Shown one piece after another: positions 43,188 through 46,675 of a stretch of DNA of 46,675 nucleotides. This DNA comes from Sphingomonas elodea ATCC 31461. GTDB lineage: Bacteria; Pseudomonadota; Alphaproteobacteria; Sphingomonadales; Sphingomonadaceae. How positions within the stretch are numbered: the stretch's first letter is position 1; each line of letters opens with the position of its first letter. Made by a program: the position numbers and the translations under genes. The DNA lies in assembly GCF_000226955.1 (NCBI RefSeq), contig NZ_AGFU01000032.1, positions 1-46,675 on the forward strand, written 5' to 3'. Under the pieces are notes generated by a model, which was not told the origin of the DNA, did not search any database, and saw nothing but the letters and a program-made list of their open reading frames with translations.

Positions 43188-44720
43188 TCACAGCGGGATA
43201 TTGTCGTGCTTCTTCCACGGGTTCTCGAGCTGCTTGTTCCGCAGCTTGCGCAGGCCCAGCGCGATCCGGCGGCGGGTGGAGTGCGGCATGATCACCTCGT
43301 CGACGAACCCCTTGCTCGCTGCCACGAACGGATTGGCGAAACGCCGCTCATATTCGGCAGTGCGCTCGGCGATTTCCTCCGGCGTACGCCCACGGAAGAT
43401 GATCTCCACGGCGCCCTTGGCGCCCATCACCGCGATCTCGGCGGTCGGCCAGGCATAGTTGAGGTCGCCGCGCAGATGCTTCGAGGCCATCACGTCGTAC
43501 GCGCCGCCATAGGCTTTCCGAGTGATGACCGTGATCTTGGGAACCGTCGCTTCGGCATAGGCGAATAGCAGCTTGGCGCCGTGCTTGATGATCCCCGAAT
43601 GCTCCTGCCCCACGCCCGGCAGGAAACCCGGCACGTCGACAAAGGTGACGATCGGGATCTCGAACGCGTCGCAGAAGCGCACGAACCGCGCCGCCTTCTT
43701 GGAGGCATTGATGTCGAGGCACCCCGCCAGCACCATCGGCTGGTTCGCCACCACGCCCACCGTGCGCCCCTCGATCCGGCCGAAACCGATCAGGATGTTG
43801 CCGGCATGGGCAGGCTGCAGCTCGAAGAACTCGCCCTCGTCGAGTGTCTTCCGGATCAGCTCGTGCATGTCGTACGGCTGGTTGGCGTTCGGCGGGATCA
43901 GCGTGTCGAGGCTCTCGTCGATCCGATCCCAGGGATCGTCGCTGGCGCGCTCGGGCGGCGCCTCGCGGTTCGAGGCGGGAAGGAAGTCCACGAAGTCGCG
44001 GGCTGCGAGCAGCGCCTCGATATCGTTCTCGAAGGCAACGTCAGCGACCCCCGACTTCGTGGTATGCGTCACCGCTCCACCCAGCTCCTCCTGCGTGACG
44101 ATCTCGTTGGTAACGGTCTTCACTACATCCGGGCCGGTGACGAACATGTAGGACGAATCCTTCACCATGAAGATGAAGTCCGTCATGGCGGGGCTGTACA
44201 CCGCACCGCCGGCGCAGGGCCCCATGATCAGGCTGAGCTGGGGCACCACGCCCGAGGCCAGCACATTGCGCTGGAACACCTCGGCATAGCCGCCTAGCGA
44301 CGCCACGCCCTCCTGGATCCGCGCGCCGCCGCTGTCGTTGAGGCCGATCACGGGCGCGCCGACCTTCATCGCCATGTCCATGATCTTGCAGATCTTCTGC
44401 GCGTGTCGCTCCGAGAGCGAACCGCCGAACACGGTGAAATCCTGGCTGAACACGAAGACGAGGCGGCCGTTGATCGTGCCCGATCCGGTGACCACACCGT
44501 CACCGGGGATCACCTGACCTTCCATGCCGAAATCGGTGCAGTTGTGCTCGACATACATGTCGAGTTCCTCGAAGCTCCCCTGGTCGAGCAGCACTTCCAG
44601 GCGCTCGCGGGCGGTCAGCTTCCCCTTGGCATGCTGGGCGTCGATACGCTTCTGGCCGCCGCCCAGGCGGGCAGCGGCACGGCGGCGTTCCAGTTCCTCG
44701 ATCGTCGACGACATCGGCAT
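43188..44720 (-). CDS. pccB: propionyl-CoA carboxylase beta subunit (carboxyltransferase)
   Basis: Transfers CO2 from biotin to propionyl-CoA, making (S)-methylmalonyl-CoA. The 510 residues have [57 protein letters not shown], and [19 protein letters not shown] in the second domain. ATG 44720 is behind GGAG; an ATG two codons in is less likely. First gene of a seven-gene operon and divergent from the ScfR/PccR-type regulator. Confidence 0.96.
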   Translation of the reverse strand: MPMSSTIEELERRRAAARLGGGQKRIDAQHAKGKLTARERLEVLLDQGSFEELDMYVEHNCTDFGMEGQVIPGDGVVTGSGTINGRLVFVFSQDFTVFGGSLSERHAQKICKIMDMAMKVGAPVIGLNDSGGARIQEGVASLGGYAEVFQRNVLASGVVPQLSLIMGPCAGGAVYSPAMTDFIFMVKDSSYMFVTGPDVVKTVTNEIVTQEELGGAVTHTTKSGVADVAFENDIEALLAARDFVDFLPASNREAPPERASDDPWDRIDESLDTLIPPNANQPYDMHELIRKTLDEGEFFELQPAHAGNILIGFGRIEGRTVGVVANQPMVLAGCLDINASKKAARFVRFCDAFEIPIVTFVDVPGFLPGVGQEHSGIIKHGAKLLFAYAEATVPKITVITRKAYGGAYDVMASKHLRGDLNYAWPTAEIAVMGAKGAVEIIFRGRTPEEIAERTAEYERRFANPFVAASKGFVDEVIMPHSTRRRIALGLRKLRNKQLENPWKKHDNIPL

Positions 44721-44768
44721 TTCTCTCCGTTGAAGGCCTCATGCAACGGGACATGCCACGCCCGCAAA

Positions 44769-44803
44769 TGCAATGTTGCAAAGTTGCGGTGATACACTTT
44801 GCA
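44769..44803. promoter_or_regulatory. PccR/ScfR-type operator cluster in the pccB-regulator gap
   Basis: TGCAAAGT (44777-44784) and ACTTTGCA (44796-44803) form a perfect 8-bp inverted repeat with an 11-base spacer. TGCAA-TG-TTGCA (44769-44780) overlaps the left arm. The TTTGCA words match the class of sites reported for PccR and RamB regulators of propionate genes. The cluster is 49 bases from pccB and 14 from the regulator ATG, so it could control both. Confidence 0.75.
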
Positions 44804-44817
44804 GACTATGCGGAGCC

Positions 44818-46251
44818 ATGCCCGGTCAGTGCCCGCCCCTGCCCCTGCCCCGCCGTCGCCTGTTCGAAGGCTTTCGCCTGCGCGAATTGCGACGCCGCCT
44901 GAACATTCCCCAGGCAGGCATGGCGCAGCGGCTTGGAATTTCCGTGTCGTATCTCTCGCAGATCGAGAACAACGACCGGCCGATCACCGACGGGGTGCTG
45001 CTTGCGCTCGCCCGCGAGTTCCCGGTGGAGGCAGCCGAGATCAACGGCGAGGGCGGGACCGCCGCGCTGCTCCGCGCGATCGACGCCGCGACCGACAGCA
45101 GCGTGCCCACCGACCGGGTTGACGAAGCCGATGTCCGCCGGGGCATCGAACAACAGCCGCTGCTCGCCAGACGCATGGTGGCGCTGCACGACGCCTATCG
45201 CCGCAGCCAGGAGCAGCTGCGCGTGCTCGACGATCGCTTCGATACCGGCTCCGGGGACGCAGCCCCGCTGCCCTGGGAAGAAGTTCGCGACTGGTTCCAG
45301 GCCGAGGGCAATTACATCGATGCGATCGATCGCTCGGCGGAATTGCTGGCAGACGCGCTGGCACTCGACGATGACAATGTCGTGCGCGCCTTCGAGGACC
45401 GGCTGCGGCTGTGGCACGGGGTTCGGGTGATCGGTGCGCAAGGAGATGGCAGCGAGCTCAGCCGCTTCGACGAGGGCGCGCGGACGCTGGCGCTCAACCA
45501 TGCGCTGCCACCGGAGAGCCGCGCTTTTCTTCTCGCCCACCGCTTGGTCCGCTACGAATTCGCCAACGAGATGCGGCTGGTGATCGACCGCGCCGGGCTC
45601 GCCTCGCCGGCCGCCCGCGAACTGCTCAGCGTCGGCCTGGCAAACTATGCCGCGGGCGCGTTGCTGATGCCCTATGGCCGCTTCCGCGCCGCCGCCTATG
45701 AGGTGCGCCATGACATCGACCGCCTGCGCCAGCGCTTCGCGGTGAGCTTCGAGCAGGCCTGCCATCGGCTCTCGACGCTGCAGCGACCGGGGGCGCAGGG
45801 GCTCCCGGTATTCTTCTGCCGGGTCGACATGGCGGGCAACATCACCAAGCGCCACTCAGCCACGCGGCTGCAATTCGCGGCGCTCGGCGGTGCCTGCCCC
45901 TTGTGGATCGTTCACGAGGCGGTGGCGATCCCGGACCGCATTCTCGTCCAGCTCGCCGAGATGCCCGACGGCACCCGCTACGTCTCGATGGCCAAGGGAC
46001 TGGTGAAGCCCTCGGGCAGCTTCAGCCGCCCGCCGCGCCGCTATGCAGTCGCTCTCGGGTGCGAGGAGGCGCACGCCGCCGACTTCGTCTATGCCGATGC
46101 GCTGCGCACCGGCGGCGCCGCTACGCCGATCGGCGCCTCGTGCCGCATCTGCCCCCGCCTCGACTGCGACCAACGCGCCTTCCCGCCCGCAGGATCGGTG
46201 ATCGAGATCGATCCCGATCGCCGCCGCGCCGTGCCCTACGGCTTTCGCTGA
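44818..46251 (+). CDS. short-chain fatty acyl regulator, PccR/ScfR type
   Basis: A 477-residue regulator of propionyl-CoA genes. The N-terminal XRE helix-turn-helix spans about residues 17-70, including NIPQAGMAQRLGISVSYLSQ then IENNDRPIT. A peptidase-like domain follows (LLAHRLVRYEF). The C-terminal DUF2083-like domain has cysteines in CRICPRLDCDQRAFP, as in ScfR family members. ATG 44818 is accepted, though its GGAG is only two bases away, because the operator sits just upstream. Divergent from pccB, with TTTGCA-type sites between. It probably senses propionyl-CoA or a related acyl-CoA; activation or repression cannot be told. Confidence 0.88.
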   Translation: MPGQCPPLPLPRRRLFEGFRLRELRRRLNIPQAGMAQRLGISVSYLSQIENNDRPITDGVLLALAREFPVEAAEINGEGGTAALLRAIDAATDSSVPTDRVDEADVRRGIEQQPLLARRMVALHDAYRRSQEQLRVLDDRFDTGSGDAAPLPWEEVRDWFQAEGNYIDAIDRSAELLADALALDDDNVVRAFEDRLRLWHGVRVIGAQGDGSELSRFDEGARTLALNHALPPESRAFLLAHRLVRYEFANEMRLVIDRAGLASPAARELLSVGLANYAAGALLMPYGRFRAAAYEVRHDIDRLRQRFAVSFEQACHRLSTLQRPGAQGLPVFFCRVDMAGNITKRHSATRLQFAALGGACPLWIVHEAVAIPDRILVQLAEMPDGTRYVSMAKGLVKPSGSFSRPPRRYAVALGCEEAHAADFVYADALRTGGAATPIGASCRICPRLDCDQRAFPPAGSVIEIDPDRRRAVPYGFR

Positions 46252-46316
46252 CGCTTGCGGCGCCCTGCCGCTTCATGGCATACCCAAAGCTCGAAAACAG
46301 AATTTGGAGAGGTGCC

Positions 46317-46675
46317 ATGGCAACCGCGATCGCCCCCACGCCCCGGGTCAGCGACGCCGAGTGGGAGGCGCGCCAGCAGCTCGCCGCCTGCTACCGCGTG
46401 TTCGACATGCTCGGCTGGTCGGAGATGATCTACAACCACATCACGGTGAAGGTGCCGGACCAGGACGGCGCGTTCCTGATCAACCCGTTCGGGCTGCACT
46501 TCAGCGAGGTGAAGGCGTCCAACCTCGTCAAGATCGACATCGACGGCAACAAGCTGGACGACTCACCCTATCCGGTGAATCGCGCCGGGTTCGTCCAGCA
46601 TGCGCTGTTCCATCGCCATCTGCCCGATGCGCACTGCATCATGCACAGCCACACGACCGCCGGCATGGCGGGGGG
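46317..46675 (+). CDS. class II aldolase/adducin-family protein, cut by window edge
   Basis: The first 119 codons of a class II aldolase-like metalloprotein. Seen are LAACYRVFDMLGWSEMIYNH, FLINPFGLHFSEVKASNLV and the metal-binding HCIMHSHTTAG near the right edge. ATG 46317 follows GGAGAGGTG. The C-terminal half is not in the window, so the fold is clear but the exact family (fuculose-type aldolase, decarboxylase or other) is open. It follows the PccR-type regulator by 65 bases on the same strand; a functional link is not shown. Confidence 0.8.
   Translation, partial: MATAIAPTPRVSDAEWEARQQLAACYRVFDMLGWSEMIYNHITVKVPDQDGAFLINPFGLHFSEVKASNLVKIDIDGNKLDDSPYPVNRAGFVQHALFHRHLPDAHCIMHSHTTAGMAG

Noticed and set aside
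1-46675. tRNA, rRNA, CRISPR arrays, insertion sequences or integrases
   Set aside because: No cloverleaf, rRNA-like stretch, spaced repeat array, transposase or integrase motif was seen on either strand.

Overview
The window is a GC-rich piece of a chromosome that looks like Sphingomonas or a close relative (Alphaproteobacteria, Sphingomonadaceae). The pointers are the rpsB-tsf-pyrH-frr-uppS-cdsA-dxr order, the lptD-surA-pdxA-rsmA block next to holC and ndk, a cysteine-poor HemB, a ManD whose key residues fall at the numbering of the Novosphingobium aromaticivorans enzyme, a large TonB-dependent receptor, and dense 4-base stop/start overlaps with many GTG and TTG starts. Nothing suggests a plasmid, phage, IS element, CRISPR array, tRNA or rRNA.

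Layout. 1-5414 (minus strand): translation and envelope precursor genes rpsB, tsf, pyrH, frr, uppS, cdsA and dxr (cut by the window edge), with hairpins in the rpsB-tsf and tsf-pyrH gaps. 5544-5909 (plus): two perfect alphaproteobacterial LexA boxes, one inside a promoter, ahead of a short single-pass membrane protein gene; this is the most notable unexplained locus. 5848-8216: psd-pssA and a divergent phospholipid-methyltransferase-like gene. 8338-9937: D-mannonate dehydratase with two GntR-type operator candidates and further palindromes upstream. 9938-15503: an acyl-CoA dehydrogenase, Zn-alcohol dehydrogenase, APH-type kinase and SDR operon, divergent from a regulator with two TetR DNA-binding domains. 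15509-18657: a small Ala/Ser-rich protein and a TonB-dependent receptor. 19014-23143: MFS exporter, EF-hand protein and an OmpR/EnvZ-type two-component pair. 23250-29904: ndk and holC (minus), lptD-surA-pdxA-rsmA (plus).

29908-35072 (minus): five genes joined by overlaps or short gaps: histone-deacetylase-like, hemB, two tandem GNAT acetyltransferases and a membrane protein fused to a spermidine-synthase-like domain. 35151-36284: rppH and a convergent membrane protein. 36450-44720 (minus): a seven-gene propionyl-CoA operon, pccB, mce, scpA, a HODM/DUF3445 haemoprotein-like gene, bioB, a small membrane protein and pccA, divergent from a PccR/ScfR-type regulator (44818-46251) with TTTGCA-type operators in between. 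A class II aldolase-family gene runs off the right edge.

How the genes work together. The propionate block is self-contained: carboxylase, epimerase and mutase carry propionyl-CoA to succinyl-CoA, BioB supplies the biotin for PccA, and the divergent regulator probably senses the pathway. The ACAD/ADH/kinase/SDR block resembles bacterial levulinate (Lva) and animal ACAD10/11 logic, in which a hydroxyacyl-CoA is phosphorylated and dephosphorylated to an enoyl-CoA. All functions are read from motifs and context; no database search was possible.
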